Below are positions 52,731 to 62,887 of a stretch of 64,000 bases of DNA, one piece after another. Source of the stretch: an uncultured Bacteroidales bacterium. Its GTDB lineage: Bacteria; Bacteroidota; Bacteroidia; Bacteroidales; UBA932. Position 1 is the stretch's first letter. Every line of letters begins with the position of its first letter. The translations under genes and the position numbers were made by a program. Location of the stretch: NCBI GenBank assembly GCA_947305045.1, contig CAMZCW010000001.1, positions 13,733 to 77,732 on the forward strand, in the 5' to 3' direction. Below the pieces are notes generated by a model, which saw only the letters and a program-made list of their open reading frames with translations, made no database searches and had not been told where the DNA came from.

Positions 52731-55700
52731 TTATAACGAGTAGGATAAATCATATTGTGTCCCATTAATAACAACCCGGACGGTCTCCCCTGACGCAGAG
52801 AAAGATCCGGAAAAGGACGCACTCACACTAACAGAAGTCGGGTCGCTACTTGGATACAGAACCGTAATAAAACGAGGAACGGAAGCCGAAGAGGCCTTGT
52901 TCACATTGATGCGGTAAAACTTGCGCTGATACCGATCTCCAAACTGCTCCGAGCACCAGGAAAGGCCGTTCTGCACAGCAAAACCATTGGTGGTTTCGGC
53001 GAAGGTTTTCATAAGGAGATTGTTCCCGTCGGGGAATACGGTATGGGCGCCGTAAGCGTAATGGCCGGAGTCATCGTCCATCACAACCACGTCCGTTCCT
53101 AGGGAACCGCTGGTATCTTTGCACAGATGCCAACTCAGGTTCAGCGTCTTCCCTGAAGCGCTGCCATAAGCGGCGTCGGCAATGACATAGAAACTCTTGT
53201 TCACCATCCATACCGTACGTCTGTGCGTCAGATTGGTATAGGAAGGATTCTCGGCCACCACACAGGATACATTCTCATTATCGTAGGAAGTCACATAATG
53301 CCCCTTACTGTTTCCGTCGGCGATATCGGTCAGGTTACAGGTAAGGGTATTATGATTCCGTGTGGCACGGTGCTCCTGCCGGGCTTCGTCCAGGCTTCCG
53401 CCTTTGCCGTCCCCATAGGTGTAGGAACCGGTATCCGGGAGGAAAATACGACCATTCTTGTACAAGCCCACCGTTCCATTATCCCTCTGCGCGTGCCACA
53501 TATTGTTGGGATTGTAATTGTTCTTGTAAATGAGCATCATACCGGGTGAAACCCAGTCGGATCGGAACATATAGTAACCGGAAGTGCGGTACTCATTCAG
53601 CCGGTCCTGAGGCTTTTCGCCGCTGGCTCCGGCCGTGGAAAGATACAGGAACTTCTGCTGGTCCGGATACAAACGTGCGAAAGTCCCCATCCAGCGACGG
53701 GTAACAGCCGCAGTCTGCTGGCGAGTATCATTGAAGGTTTCCCAAAGGCCGTTAGGATAAATATAATCAGCCATAAAGTTACAGGCTGCATTCAACCTGT
53801 CAAGGAAATCGGCGGGGAAGAACTTGAGCCTTCCGTTTGCCTGGGCCGTCTCATAAACGGTGACATAGTTCATCACTTCGCCGGAATGGTAGTTGGCATC
53901 CAGTTCGATGAGAACACCGTCGTTGGCAAAGGACGTATTGAAATAACCGCTCACCTGGTCTGCAGCCTCCGATAGCCACGTAGGCGCATCTTTAAATTCC
54001 GGGAAGAGCATTCCGGCCAGGCAATGACTCTTGTACTGGGCGAAACGGATATTGCTGGTTTCCTCATAATAGAGATGTTTCCGGCTGTATTCCACCGTCT
54101 CGTGGAAAGCCGTCAGGAAAGTTGTCAGCCAGGCATAGTCAAAGCCAGTTGCCGTTTTAAAATACTCAAACAGTTGCGTCTGGTATTCAATTCTCGTTGC
54201 CAGAGCCAGCGGATACCAGGAATTGTATCCGAATCCCCTCGAATATGGATCCGGTCCGTCTCCCGGACAGGGATAATGGGCCATCCAGTCTGTGTACTGC
54301 GCTTTCCATTCCTCGAACCATTTTTCTTCTCCGGTCCAGCGAAACATCTGCGCCATAGGGAGGAACCAGTAATGCCAGTGTTTTTGACAGCACTGCGTTC
54401 CGGAATCGGGCATTTCATATTCCCAGTTAATCTTGCCGTCGGTCCCCTTGAAACTGTAATAGGTATAAACTCCGTCTTTGTACGATTCGTAATATAGCCC
54501 GGCGTGCACGGCAAAGCGGTAATCACCCTCGGGGAGAGCATCCTCGGCCATCTTCCGGATAGCGGCCGGCATACTGGGAAGTGGGATAGTGACACTGGGA
54601 TTCACCACCCCGGGACGGTCCTTGAAGTAGGCCAGCAATTCATCTGCCGCCCGCTTATACCGTCCCGTCTCATACAGGGCGCGGATATCGGCGAGCGCGG
54701 GATAGTCCAAGTTCAGCAAAGAAAAGATTCTGCGGTCTACGGCCAGGTCTTCCGCGTCAGGCGTATAGGAAGCATACTCCGTGAAAAGGGTAATGGCTGA
54801 GATGAGATGCTGCTGAGCCGGAGCCGTAACCACTAAGCCGGACAGGGAACTCTTACCGGCCGGAAGACCAATGTCTACAATGCCGCCACTCCAGGCAGTA
54901 CTCTTGGTTACCGGGGACTTTGCCAGATTGAAACCATACTCATCGGTTCCATCCACGGTAAGGGCCACAGTCGCGCCGGAATTCGAACGGGATGACGGGT
55001 GCGTGAATACTCTGGCGCCCACAATGCGCATACCTTCTATCTCAGGGAAAGTGAATGATGTGTTGTTCAGCATCAAAGCACCTTTGATTCCACTGTTTCC
55101 ATCATCTGAGGAGCGGAACTCCCGGGTAGTGGTCGTGACCCATTCCAGAGAGCTGCCGTCGCTGGCCATAAGGGTTTTTGTCCCTCCCAGCGTCTTGTTC
55201 GCGAAATCTTGTGTGATGGAAAGACGGGAAGTAGAGCCGGGGCCGGTAATATCGAAATTGATTTTGTTGATTATATCCGTGCTGAGAGTCTTGGTAGAAA
55301 GAAGGGTAACCGTACGGGTGTAGGTTCTGTCCTGCGTTGAAAGGCTTACCGTTATGGTTCCTTCCGCATTGATGGTAATAGGATTCACCATTAACCATAC
55401 AGGCCACACATCATCCTTAGCGGAAAGACCGCTGCCATACTCGGCAGAAACGGCGTTGCCCATCGAAGTCTCATCCACATTGGAGATAACGGCTTCGTCG
55501 TAATTCTCCGAGGGCGTAAGATAGTACAGGCCGGTTAATGCATTATACTTGCTGACCTCCTGCGAAAGGGTCATAGTAACGGTATAAATCTTCGAGCCTT
55601 CGGGAAGGCCGGAGATCGACAGGCACAAAGGCGCAAAAAGCCTTTTGAACGCCGTTATTTCGGCCGTTGAACCATTCACCGTGAAAGGTCTGGTCAACAG

Positions 55701-56144
55701 GTAATCACAATGGGGGTCAAAAGAATTGGCCTTCGGGAACTGTACCGGGCCCAGTCTTAACTTGACAGACTTTCCTGTGCCGGTAAGCCCTATGAGCCAC
55801 TTGGAATAGGGCATAATACCGTACCACCGGGTTGCGTTCTCGGCCGCGGCGGGCAGAGAGAAACTATAAATCCCGGCATTAAGTGTGGGCGAAGCCATGG
55901 TATAGTCGTAGTAAAGCTTGTCCTTTTCGTACATCAGAGACAACATTTCGGTTCCGGTAAGGGCAACGCCGCTACCCTCCGTATAAGCCGTCTTAGAGGA
56001 GGGATCGGCCGTCCATTCCTCATCATTCACCTTCAGCTGAACTATTCTGCTCTCCTGCTGGCCTTTATCGTCCTGAGGAATTTCCTTTGCACACGCCATT
56101 GCAGCGACAATGGCAAGGAGTATTGTTATTCTTCTATAAATCAT
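52731..56144 (-). CDS. Surface lipoprotein fusing a fimbrillin-like module to a heparinase II/III lyase
   Basis: This 1137-residue protein starts at the ATG at 56144; the longer frame from 56216 is inside the microprotein. Lipobox AMAC (Cys18). Residues about 25-300 are the fimbrillin-like module, with the same TGTEMLSLMYE, YGIMPYSKWL, LGPVQFPKANSFDP blocks as lipoproteins A and B. A sandwich spans about 310-455. Residues about 465-800 form the lyase alpha-toroid (CCQKHWHYWFLPMAQMF, ELDANYHSGEV with Tyr752/His753), and about 830-1120 the beta-sandwich with MWHAQRDNGTVGLYKNGR (His884). Active-site residues look intact. It should display a uronate-specific lyase at the outer surface, making the first cuts. 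The microprotein 56134 overlaps its start. Confidence 0.88.
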   Translation of the reverse strand: MIYRRITILLAIVAAMACAKEIPQDDKGQQESRIVQLKVNDEEWTADPSSKTAYTEGSGVALTGTEMLSLMYEKDKLYYDYTMASPTLNAGIYSFSLPAAAENATRWYGIMPYSKWLIGLTGTGKSVKLRLGPVQFPKANSFDPHCDYLLTRPFTVNGSTAEITAFKRLFAPLCLSISGLPEGSKIYTVTMTLSQEVSKYNALTGLYYLTPSENYDEAVISNVDETSMGNAVSAEYGSGLSAKDDVWPVWLMVNPITINAEGTITVSLSTQDRTYTRTVTLLSTKTLSTDIINKINFDITGPGSTSRLSITQDFANKTLGGTKTLMASDGSSLEWVTTTTREFRSSDDGNSGIKGALMLNNTSFTFPEIEGMRIVGARVFTHPSSRSNSGATVALTVDGTDEYGFNLAKSPVTKSTAWSGGIVDIGLPAGKSSLSGLVVTAPAQQHLISAITLFTEYASYTPDAEDLAVDRRIFSLLNLDYPALADIRALYETGRYKRAADELLAYFKDRPGVVNPSVTIPLPSMPAAIRKMAEDALPEGDYRFAVHAGLYYESYKDGVYTYYSFKGTDGKINWEYEMPDSGTQCCQKHWHYWFLPMAQMFRWTGEEKWFEEWKAQYTDWMAHYPCPGDGPDPYSRGFGYNSWYPLALATRIEYQTQLFEYFKTATGFDYAWLTTFLTAFHETVEYSRKHLYYEETSNIRFAQYKSHCLAGMLFPEFKDAPTWLSEAADQVSGYFNTSFANDGVLIELDANYHSGEVMNYVTVYETAQANGRLKFFPADFLDRLNAACNFMADYIYPNGLWETFNDTRQQTAAVTRRWMGTFARLYPDQQKFLYLSTAGASGEKPQDRLNEYRTSGYYMFRSDWVSPGMMLIYKNNYNPNNMWHAQRDNGTVGLYKNGRIFLPDTGSYTYGDGKGGSLDEARQEHRATRNHNTLTCNLTDIADGNSKGHYVTSYDNENVSCVVAENPSYTNLTHRRTVWMVNKSFYVIADAAYGSASGKTLNLSWHLCKDTSGSLGTDVVVMDDDSGHYAYGAHTVFPDGNNLLMKTFAETTNGFAVQNGLSWCSEQFGDRYQRKFYRINVNKASSASVPRFITVLYPSSDPTSVSVSASFSGSFSASGETVRVVINGTQYDLSYSL

Positions 56145-56262
56145 AAACCAGCTCGCTTTCGTCCGGAATATTGCCATCGTTCCAGCCACTCGCCGCCAAA
56201 ACGGCAGCGGGTTCAAAGGTTATCACTTGTACTTCCGGGGATTGATAATCTTTATTTTCCAT
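56134..56262 (-). CDS. Microprotein (42 aa) overlapping the lyase fusion gene
   Basis: From the ATG at 56262: MENKDYQSPEVQVITFEPA, then SGWNDGNIPDESELVYDL. A longer frame from 56325 would lie inside the lyase gene upstream and is rejected. It shares Y-x-S-P-x-V and W-N-x-G-x-I-P-D with the other microproteins. It overlaps the stop of the upstream lyase gene by 11 bases and the start of the downstream fusion gene by 11 bases, so all three are tightly coupled. Confidence 0.72.
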   Translation of the reverse strand: MENKDYQSPEVQVITFEPAAVLAASGWNDGNIPDESELVYDL

Positions 56263-58525
56263 ATACAAAAGTATAGTTTCCCGCCGGCGCCTGGAAGAAA
56301 AGCGTCCCTTCCTGGGCACTGACATCTTGATACTTGATGAGCGGCTTACCGTTTAGGGATACCTTCCATTTCCCGGCTGCCAAATCGGTAACCAGCAACT
56401 GGCAGTCCTGCGGGACGGTAAGCGTGAATTTTTTTTCGTTTGTAGAGAGTGTCTTATTGAACACAATACCACGACCGGCCACAATTACACCTGTGACTCC
56501 GTCTCCATCCATCTTGATTACTTCGTGAAAGGCGGCGCAGTCGTTGTCGGCCACCTGAATCACATTCAGGAAACTGTCCTCTGCCGCCGGAGTCGAGGGA
56601 GAAAGCTCCATTCTCCAAGCGCCACGCTCCCCGGCCACGTCGGGGCGGAACGGGCGCGGATCGGCCGGATAATTGACTCCGTTTACCCAGAACTCCTTGC
56701 CGGGGCCGCCCACTTTCTCCATCTGAACATTGGCAGGAAGGACGGTATCGCAATGGAGCATACCGGAATCTCCGTTTCGGGTCCGGTACACTTCAAAACC
56801 GCCTTCCACCACGTCCGGTTCTTCGATGCAATGAAGCAGCCAGGTCTTCTTGAACGACGGATCGGCAGAGGCAATGTAGTCATAAATAATCATCGCCGCC
56901 GGAATGGTCTTATTCCCCAGATTCAGGAACACAAAGGAGCGGCGTACCTCCTTTACCTTGGCGCTGTAGGCCTTGGTAATATCGCCCTTTAGGTAGGTAT
57001 AGTCCGGCTGCTTGACGGAAGGTCCGAAACCGTGTCCAAGCACTTTACCTACGGTGAATTCCTCACTCAGGAGATCCTTCAGCGAGCGGCAGGTATCCCA
57101 GCCGATGCCGGGCATACGCTGCCCACCGTCATTGTCGGCCGTTTCCCTTCCGCGCATATAATTATGGCAGTCGAAAACCTCGTCCGGGTCATAGACCAAC
57201 AGGGAATTATGGGCGATGGTGCGCTTGGTATAGCACACGTTATTGGGATTGTTGTATCCTCCCTGCACACTTTCATACAGACCGGAATCAATGGCCAGCG
57301 GGCCTTTGTAGTAAATCTGGAACGAGCCTCCGTCCAGATGCTGGTGATTGCCGTAGAACTGCTCGTTGATTTTCATCTCGGCAATCACCGAATTGGGTCC
57401 CCAGCCGGTTCTCGCTATCATCCAGCCGAAGGGCGATGGGCTGTAACGGGACAGCGGCAGCATCTGCGGACCTTTCCCGTGCAGGGAGTAATCACGCCAC
57501 AATAGATCGAAGATGAGGCAATGCGGGTCCACGTTGGGCTTGAGTTCCCACTCCAGGGCCAAATAAGGGTCTTTCCAATAGGACGAAGCCAACATCATGG
57601 GCAGCGGATATACGTCGGGCTGGCTTCTCACGTGGTTGGCATCTCCGGCGGGAAGAACCAGGTTGTCGGGGCGGCGACGGTAGATGAAATCGTAGAGGAC
57701 CTCCCGCATCTCCGGGACATACAGGTTCTTGGCACCCATACGATCCAGAATCCACAGCGACACGAAGTCGCCGGACAAACGAAGATTGGCATAGGAGGTG
57801 CCCTGGTGATAATTAAGCCCCTTGTAGGTATAGTTACGCACGGGAATATAGTCTTCCTCCAGCATCTCCCGCACGTAGTTGAACATATCGGGATACTCGT
57901 CATAAATGGCGATGCCAGCCGATAGCATATCCCGGAGGATCATCCATTCCGAAGCATGGCCGGCGATGGGTTCGTTGCGGCGGGGCGGATACCGGCAGGA
58001 CATAGTACCGGCAATCCGTACCATTTCCTTTACATAGTCGTTCTTCTCTTCCGGGGTAAGTTGGTCATAACACCAGTCATACACCAGGCCTCCCACCATA
58101 AGCATCACGCCGCTGGCACGGGACATATCTCCCGCAAAACCGTAATTGGTGCGTTTAAGCGTATCCAGCATTCCGGTAATGGCCCGGCGGGCTGCAGCCT
58201 GGTCGCCGCTTACCAAATACTCAATGGCATCCACTTGCGCCCGGGATGTTATTCCTCTCATGCGGAGGTAATAGCGGAAACCGGATTTATCCTCTTTGGC
58301 TTCTTCCTCGGGCGTGCGGTCAATTCCCAGTTTATTCAAGTTCCGGATAATCCGCTGTCCCTCAGGGCTGGCAACGCGAGCTCGGAAATCGGCCAAATCC
58401 CCCTGCCGTAAGTACAGCCGGGGATGCTCCTTGGGAGGATCCGGAATCACAATCTTCCCCTCTTGCGCTATCAGCGGGAAAGACAATGCCACAAGCAAGA
58501 ATGATATGACGATTCGTTTAATCAT
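56252..58525 (-). CDS. Heparinase II/III-fold lyase, heparinase II-like (PL21-like)
   Basis: This 757-residue protein has a signal peptide (ending FPLIAQ). The N-terminal toroid (about 30-370) includes HPRLYLRQGDL, AGHASEWMILRDM and YKGLNYHQGTSYANLR with Tyr/His of the catalytic group. The central sandwich holds YGNHQHLDGGSFQIYYKGPLAIDSG (about 390-414). Length and this motif resemble Pedobacter heparinase II (about 770 residues). A small C-terminal sandwich ends NYTFVYGK. It is likely periplasmic and cleaves uronate linkages in oligosaccharides imported through SusC/D. Family assignment to PL21 is by motif memory only and not certain. Confidence 0.85.
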   Translation of the reverse strand: MIKRIVISFLLVALSFPLIAQEGKIVIPDPPKEHPRLYLRQGDLADFRARVASPEGQRIIRNLNKLGIDRTPEEEAKEDKSGFRYYLRMRGITSRAQVDAIEYLVSGDQAAARRAITGMLDTLKRTNYGFAGDMSRASGVMLMVGGLVYDWCYDQLTPEEKNDYVKEMVRIAGTMSCRYPPRRNEPIAGHASEWMILRDMLSAGIAIYDEYPDMFNYVREMLEEDYIPVRNYTYKGLNYHQGTSYANLRLSGDFVSLWILDRMGAKNLYVPEMREVLYDFIYRRRPDNLVLPAGDANHVRSQPDVYPLPMMLASSYWKDPYLALEWELKPNVDPHCLIFDLLWRDYSLHGKGPQMLPLSRYSPSPFGWMIARTGWGPNSVIAEMKINEQFYGNHQHLDGGSFQIYYKGPLAIDSGLYESVQGGYNNPNNVCYTKRTIAHNSLLVYDPDEVFDCHNYMRGRETADNDGGQRMPGIGWDTCRSLKDLLSEEFTVGKVLGHGFGPSVKQPDYTYLKGDITKAYSAKVKEVRRSFVFLNLGNKTIPAAMIIYDYIASADPSFKKTWLLHCIEEPDVVEGGFEVYRTRNGDSGMLHCDTVLPANVQMEKVGGPGKEFWVNGVNYPADPRPFRPDVAGERGAWRMELSPSTPAAEDSFLNVIQVADNDCAAFHEVIKMDGDGVTGVIVAGRGIVFNKTLSTNEKKFTLTVPQDCQLLVTDLAAGKWKVSLNGKPLIKYQDVSAQEGTLFFQAPAGNYTFVYGK

Positions 58526-60764
58526 AATGACCTACGATTTCTCCGGATTCGACAAGACCCTTCGAAGGGGAGAAGGGTGCATCGGCGCGAACGCCAGCGG
58601 TATTGGAACAATGGTTTATCCCCGAAACATCCACCCTGTAAACGCGGCCGGCAATGCCACCGGCCAGGCAATTCATATCGGGGAGAGCCAGTTCATTGAC
58701 AGCTGTAACAGTTCCGCCGTTTTTACAGGAGTCCACGCCACCTTTTGCAAGTACGGCAAGGATGCCTCCAGCCACTGCGTTCAATCCTGTAACATTGACG
58801 GTAAGAGACACTTCCCCGGCATTGGAGCAACCGGAAATCATATCTTGAGCAGAGCCGTCCTGCAGGCCACAGATACCGCCGGCCGCACAAAGGGCCGACA
58901 CTTTCCGCATCAGTTTCAGCTGAACAGGAGAGGCGTTGGAGCATTGCTTTATCTCACTCATTCTGGACACCCCGGCAATACCTCCAACATAAGCCCCGGT
59001 TATTCCCTCCATTCCACTGACATAAGCAACCTCGGCCTCATTCATACATTGCTTCAAAACGGTCATCCGGGCGCTACCGACAATGCCGCCCACCGAAATC
59101 CGGCCATCAGCATTGGTGAAGACCTTGCCCGTATTGCGGCAATCTGTCATCAAATGATTAGCTCCGTGGAAGGAGGCCGGGACAGCCATCTCTGCAGCTA
59201 TGCCACCGATAAAGGAAATAGCCGAGCTGTGTTCTTCCAGACTGGTGATGGAAATCTTCCCTTTATTGGTACATTTCTCTACTATCCAGGCCTTGGCGGT
59301 TTCCGATATGCGCCCGGCAATGCCGCCTACCCAGGCTTTTTCTGAGGAAGAGCAGGTCACATCACCGCGATTGACACAAGAGGCAATACCGCCCGACACT
59401 GTAGATACGTCTCCCACCACATTGCCCACGATTCCTCCGGCATATTTGGTTCCGTGAGTGGACGATGAATTCAAGGAGACTGTCCCCAGATTGGCACAGT
59501 TAACGAGGCTGGCCGTAGTCCTTCCCACGATACCGCCCACAAAGACATTTCCGGTGCAGGCATTGCCCGAACGGACTTCGGACCGATTCACACAACCCTC
59601 CACCACGGCGTTGGGGTTGGTAGTCATGGCAATAGGTGCTGCCAGGGAGAAGTTCCCTCCCGTCACCTCCAGATAATCCCCTGCCTGCCCAAAATTTACG
59701 TTACGGATGCTGCCCGATGCGCTGGCAAAAATAGCCGCACTGCCCGGGCGGGAAATCTGGTATCCGTAGATAGTATGGTTTCTCCCGTCAAAATCGGCCC
59801 GAAGATCTTTGATGCCCGGCCAGTCTTTTCCTGCTCCGGCGATAGACGCAAGATCAATGTCTGCATTAAGGCAAACAACGCCGTCTTCGTTGCAGTATTT
59901 GAGTCCATGCCTGTCTCCCTGACTTAAGCCACGCACGAAATCTTCAAATTCCTGCAGCGAGGAAATCCCTGTTTTTTTCTCATCCAGGTTCACGGAAATG
60001 ATGCAAGGGCCGTTTCCCTTACCTGCATCCTTCCCGGGGAGAATCACAGCACGATAATTATTGACGCGGCCTTTAAAACCGTCTACCACAAAACCGGGAT
60101 TCCCGGGATGAACACCGGCAACGATGATGCTGAACACCGGCCGAGATGCAAGGTCGGCTCCTCCGGTGGTAAAGCCGATGGAAACAGGCCTGCCACTTTG
60201 GCGCGGGAGGGTAATCTTTCCGCTTACCGGGTTGATTCGGGCACCGCTCACGGCTGTAAAACCAGAGGCCGCGGTCTGTGGCAATAACACAACACGGTCC
60301 ACTCTGAAAGACTCGGAGGCTGAAGCACTCATTTCAATGACTGTAGCAAGGGGAGCCATTTTCACTTTGAAACCGGTTCCCGGCTCTATCCTACCCCACT
60401 GCGGCAGCCGGCTGGAGAGCTCTCCAGGTCGCTGCTCGGCTTTAACCGTAAACACGGCTTCTCCCTTGCCACTTACCGCTTCAACGTTGAAGTAAACGTT
60501 GAGAGGCTTGGCAGGATCAAAACCATCCAGGGCTTGTCCGCCCGTTGAAGGCTGGAAGAGGGCCTCGTCTCCGTTCTGGCTGGTAACGTAGTCATACACG
60601 GTTCCGTCGTGCCACACCTGGAGATGGTCTCCAGGACGCCAGGCCGCAACGCTGCAGCCCGGCATGGCCGATGTAACCGACAGCGCCGGCATTGTCTCTC
60701 CCGCCAAAGGAGCAGAAAAGACGATGCATAGTGCTACGATGGAGAATATGCGTTTACTCGTCAT
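58518..60764 (-). CDS. Secreted GLUG-repeat protein with fimbrillin-like N-terminus
   Basis: This 748-residue protein has a signal peptide (ending APLAGE) but no lipobox Cys, unlike the other modular proteins here. Residues about 25-270 look like a divergent fimbrillin-type module (VWHDGTVYDYVTSQNGDEALF). From about 320, GLUG repeats follow: VFVGGIVGRTTASLVNCAN, VGGIAGRISE, GGIAGVSRMSEIKQCSN and others, about nine. It likely forms a beta-solenoid adhesin or binding protein. It overlaps both lyase neighbours by 4-8 bases, so is fully embedded in the lyase operon. No microprotein precedes it. Confidence 0.8.
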   Translation of the reverse strand: MTSKRIFSIVALCIVFSAPLAGETMPALSVTSAMPGCSVAAWRPGDHLQVWHDGTVYDYVTSQNGDEALFQPSTGGQALDGFDPAKPLNVYFNVEAVSGKGEAVFTVKAEQRPGELSSRLPQWGRIEPGTGFKVKMAPLATVIEMSASASESFRVDRVVLLPQTAASGFTAVSGARINPVSGKITLPRQSGRPVSIGFTTGGADLASRPVFSIIVAGVHPGNPGFVVDGFKGRVNNYRAVILPGKDAGKGNGPCIISVNLDEKKTGISSLQEFEDFVRGLSQGDRHGLKYCNEDGVVCLNADIDLASIAGAGKDWPGIKDLRADFDGRNHTIYGYQISRPGSAAIFASASGSIRNVNFGQAGDYLEVTGGNFSLAAPIAMTTNPNAVVEGCVNRSEVRSGNACTGNVFVGGIVGRTTASLVNCANLGTVSLNSSSTHGTKYAGGIVGNVVGDVSTVSGGIASCVNRGDVTCSSSEKAWVGGIAGRISETAKAWIVEKCTNKGKISITSLEEHSSAISFIGGIAAEMAVPASFHGANHLMTDCRNTGKVFTNADGRISVGGIVGSARMTVLKQCMNEAEVAYVSGMEGITGAYVGGIAGVSRMSEIKQCSNASPVQLKLMRKVSALCAAGGICGLQDGSAQDMISGCSNAGEVSLTVNVTGLNAVAGGILAVLAKGGVDSCKNGGTVTAVNELALPDMNCLAGGIAGRVYRVDVSGINHCSNTAGVRADAPFSPSKGLVESGEIVGHYD

Positions 60765-62884
60765 CTGACTTCTATTTTACATCCATAGTCTTCATTCCCG
60801 TCAAACCTTAGCGAGAACACCTTTTCACCATATCTGAAGGAAAGGATTATATCTTTTCCATCTCTGGTCACCTTGCCATCTGGCATGGATTTGACGTCTT
60901 TGTCCCCCACCATCATCATGTGAAGGAATACATCTTCCTTCGCAGGCCTTCCGGGAGCCACTTCCAGACGCCAATGGCCCAGCAGAGGATGGTTTTCGGG
61001 AGGAAGGATATTGCGTTTCCCATAGCCCCAGTCGTCGGGACAAAGAACTGGCAGCGGCCAGTTGCGGCCGTCGGACCAGAAGTCTTTTTCGGGCCCGCCG
61101 ACAAGTTCCTGGACAGCATCCTCCGGGAGGAGCGTACGACAAATCATGGCTCCACCTTCCGAGCTTTCCTTCCACTCCATCGGCCCTGTAACTACTGGCT
61201 CGCTTACCGTATGCCACAGCCAGGTCTTATCATAGGAAGGCTCCTTGGAAACCACCCTGTCCATTACCACAAAAAGATCCGGGCAGAACCATATGAATTC
61301 GCGGACTACTTTATCCACTTTTTGGGCATTATAGGACTCCGTGGCATCCGAAGCCAGATAAACCCAATCCGGGGTTTCGTTTAATTCCAATAGTTTGGAT
61401 CCCAGAAGTTTGTTCTGTCCTCCGTCGTTAGGGACAGGGACATCGGCCTCCTCACTGAGAGCTGGGCCTCCCCAGTAGGCAGGCATCACCTCTCCGGGCA
61501 TCCTCACCGTGATGCAGTTGTGCGCAACGGTGCGGCAGTAATAATGGGACAAGTGCAGGCCCGGTTCCGGCCGGGTGCCGGAATCCAGCGCACGCCAGCC
61601 TTTTTTGTATATGATAAAGTTGTTGTTGTCGTAGTGTTTGTGCTGCAGCGGGACTCCGCCACTGACAAACAACACATACGTGTCGTCATCCCCGGTGCCG
61701 GAGCGCATATAGGCCTGCCCCATCGTGTCAAAATAGATTGACTTGGGTTTGGAACTTGAGGCATTCGCTTTCGCGGATTTGGGCGCGGGATTCCTCAGCA
61801 GCCGCAGGAACGGATAGGGTTCGATATCCCTGGTCTTAGTGAACTGGCCCAGAAGCCGTTCTGCCGTGGGAAGTATTTCCGGATGTGCAACGCCATAGAT
61901 GTTGGCAATATGGAAGACGTGCGCATTGATATCTTTTTCCGGAAGAAGACCATTGTAATGATGAACATCCCCAAATCCGAATTCCCGGTTGTACGGCAGT
62001 CTTGCCCAGTCCAGATAGTTAAGATATCCCAGTACATACCCCATCTGATCAGAGATATCTATTCCCGTAGCGGCCTTCATGCTATAGATAAAAGCGAAAT
62101 CTGCGTACGGGTCGAAGCCAAAGGCATAGGTGGCGCAGGCGGTGGAACCGCCCCCATTTTCTCCTGCCATCTGGGCCCGGAACTCGGACATCTTCTGGAA
62201 CAAGTCATAGCCCTCATGCAGCATAGTGCGGCATTCGGCATCGTCGATACCATCTCCCAGGAACGCCAACCCAAGGTACCAGGGCAAAATGGACGGGCCA
62301 TAGCAGCCGGATTTGTAATCGCTCACATTTTCCCGCTGGCGGGCCTTGCGACGGGCGGGCGTGTGCCAGGCGATGTCGTCCAGGGCAGTGAAAAGCGCAC
62401 GACCGAGTTCGGTCCTTTCCGTTTTATCCAGACCAGTATATACCCAGTCATAGGCACAAATGGCGCAAATTTGGGAGAAGGCGTACCAGGTGATATTCAG
62501 GTTATGGTCACTGCGGAACTGGTAGTATCCCGCCAGCTCCGTAAGAACATTTTTCGTGTAGTCCAGATACTTTTTCTCCCCCGTCACCAACCAGAGCATG
62601 GCGGCCTCGGATGCCCGCGTTCCCCACTCATGGTCCTGACTGGATTCGCCGGTAGCAATAAGCAGGTCCTTGAATTCGACGGGCTGGTCCAGCAGGCCAT
62701 CAATGCGCGTTTTCATGGCATCGAAGATAGGCTTCTCCGTCCCGGCCGCATTCTTCTTGATGCGTGGGATGTCCTTCTTGTTCAGGAACAGGCGGGGATG
62801 TTCCTCACTCACGGAGCTCTCCCAGGAATAATCGCCCCCAGGGAGAGCCGTCAGCAAAGATAATATGAGAAATACTACTAACAT
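60761..62884 (-). CDS. Heparinase II/III-fold polysaccharide lyase
   Basis: This 707-residue protein has a short signal peptide (MLVVFLILSLLTALPGG). The alpha-toroid part (about 25-360) contains HPRLFLNKKDIPRIKKNA, ENGGGSTACATYAFGF and FGFGDVHHYNGLL. The sandwich part (about 380-700) contains GVPLQHKHYDNNNFIIYKKG with the conserved His and RTVAHNCITVRMPGE. It is distinct from the three other lyases in this locus, so the set probably attacks different linkages or chain lengths. It starts 3 bases after the SusD-like gene. Confidence 0.87.
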   Translation of the reverse strand: MLVVFLILSLLTALPGGDYSWESSVSEEHPRLFLNKKDIPRIKKNAAGTEKPIFDAMKTRIDGLLDQPVEFKDLLIATGESSQDHEWGTRASEAAMLWLVTGEKKYLDYTKNVLTELAGYYQFRSDHNLNITWYAFSQICAICAYDWVYTGLDKTERTELGRALFTALDDIAWHTPARRKARQRENVSDYKSGCYGPSILPWYLGLAFLGDGIDDAECRTMLHEGYDLFQKMSEFRAQMAGENGGGSTACATYAFGFDPYADFAFIYSMKAATGIDISDQMGYVLGYLNYLDWARLPYNREFGFGDVHHYNGLLPEKDINAHVFHIANIYGVAHPEILPTAERLLGQFTKTRDIEPYPFLRLLRNPAPKSAKANASSSKPKSIYFDTMGQAYMRSGTGDDDTYVLFVSGGVPLQHKHYDNNNFIIYKKGWRALDSGTRPEPGLHLSHYYCRTVAHNCITVRMPGEVMPAYWGGPALSEEADVPVPNDGGQNKLLGSKLLELNETPDWVYLASDATESYNAQKVDKVVREFIWFCPDLFVVMDRVVSKEPSYDKTWLWHTVSEPVVTGPMEWKESSEGGAMICRTLLPEDAVQELVGGPEKDFWSDGRNWPLPVLCPDDWGYGKRNILPPENHPLLGHWRLEVAPGRPAKEDVFLHMMMVGDKDVKSMPDGKVTRDGKDIILSFRYGEKVFSLRFDGNEDYGCKIEVR

Positions 62885-62887
62885 GTC

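Noticed and set aside
56145..56216. Upstream start for the lyase fusion
   Set aside because: Same reason: the lipoprotein signal begins at 56144, and the extension is the microprotein in another frame.
61883..62863. Plus-strand frame of 326 codons
   Set aside because: Antisense to a heparinase-fold lyase with conserved motifs.
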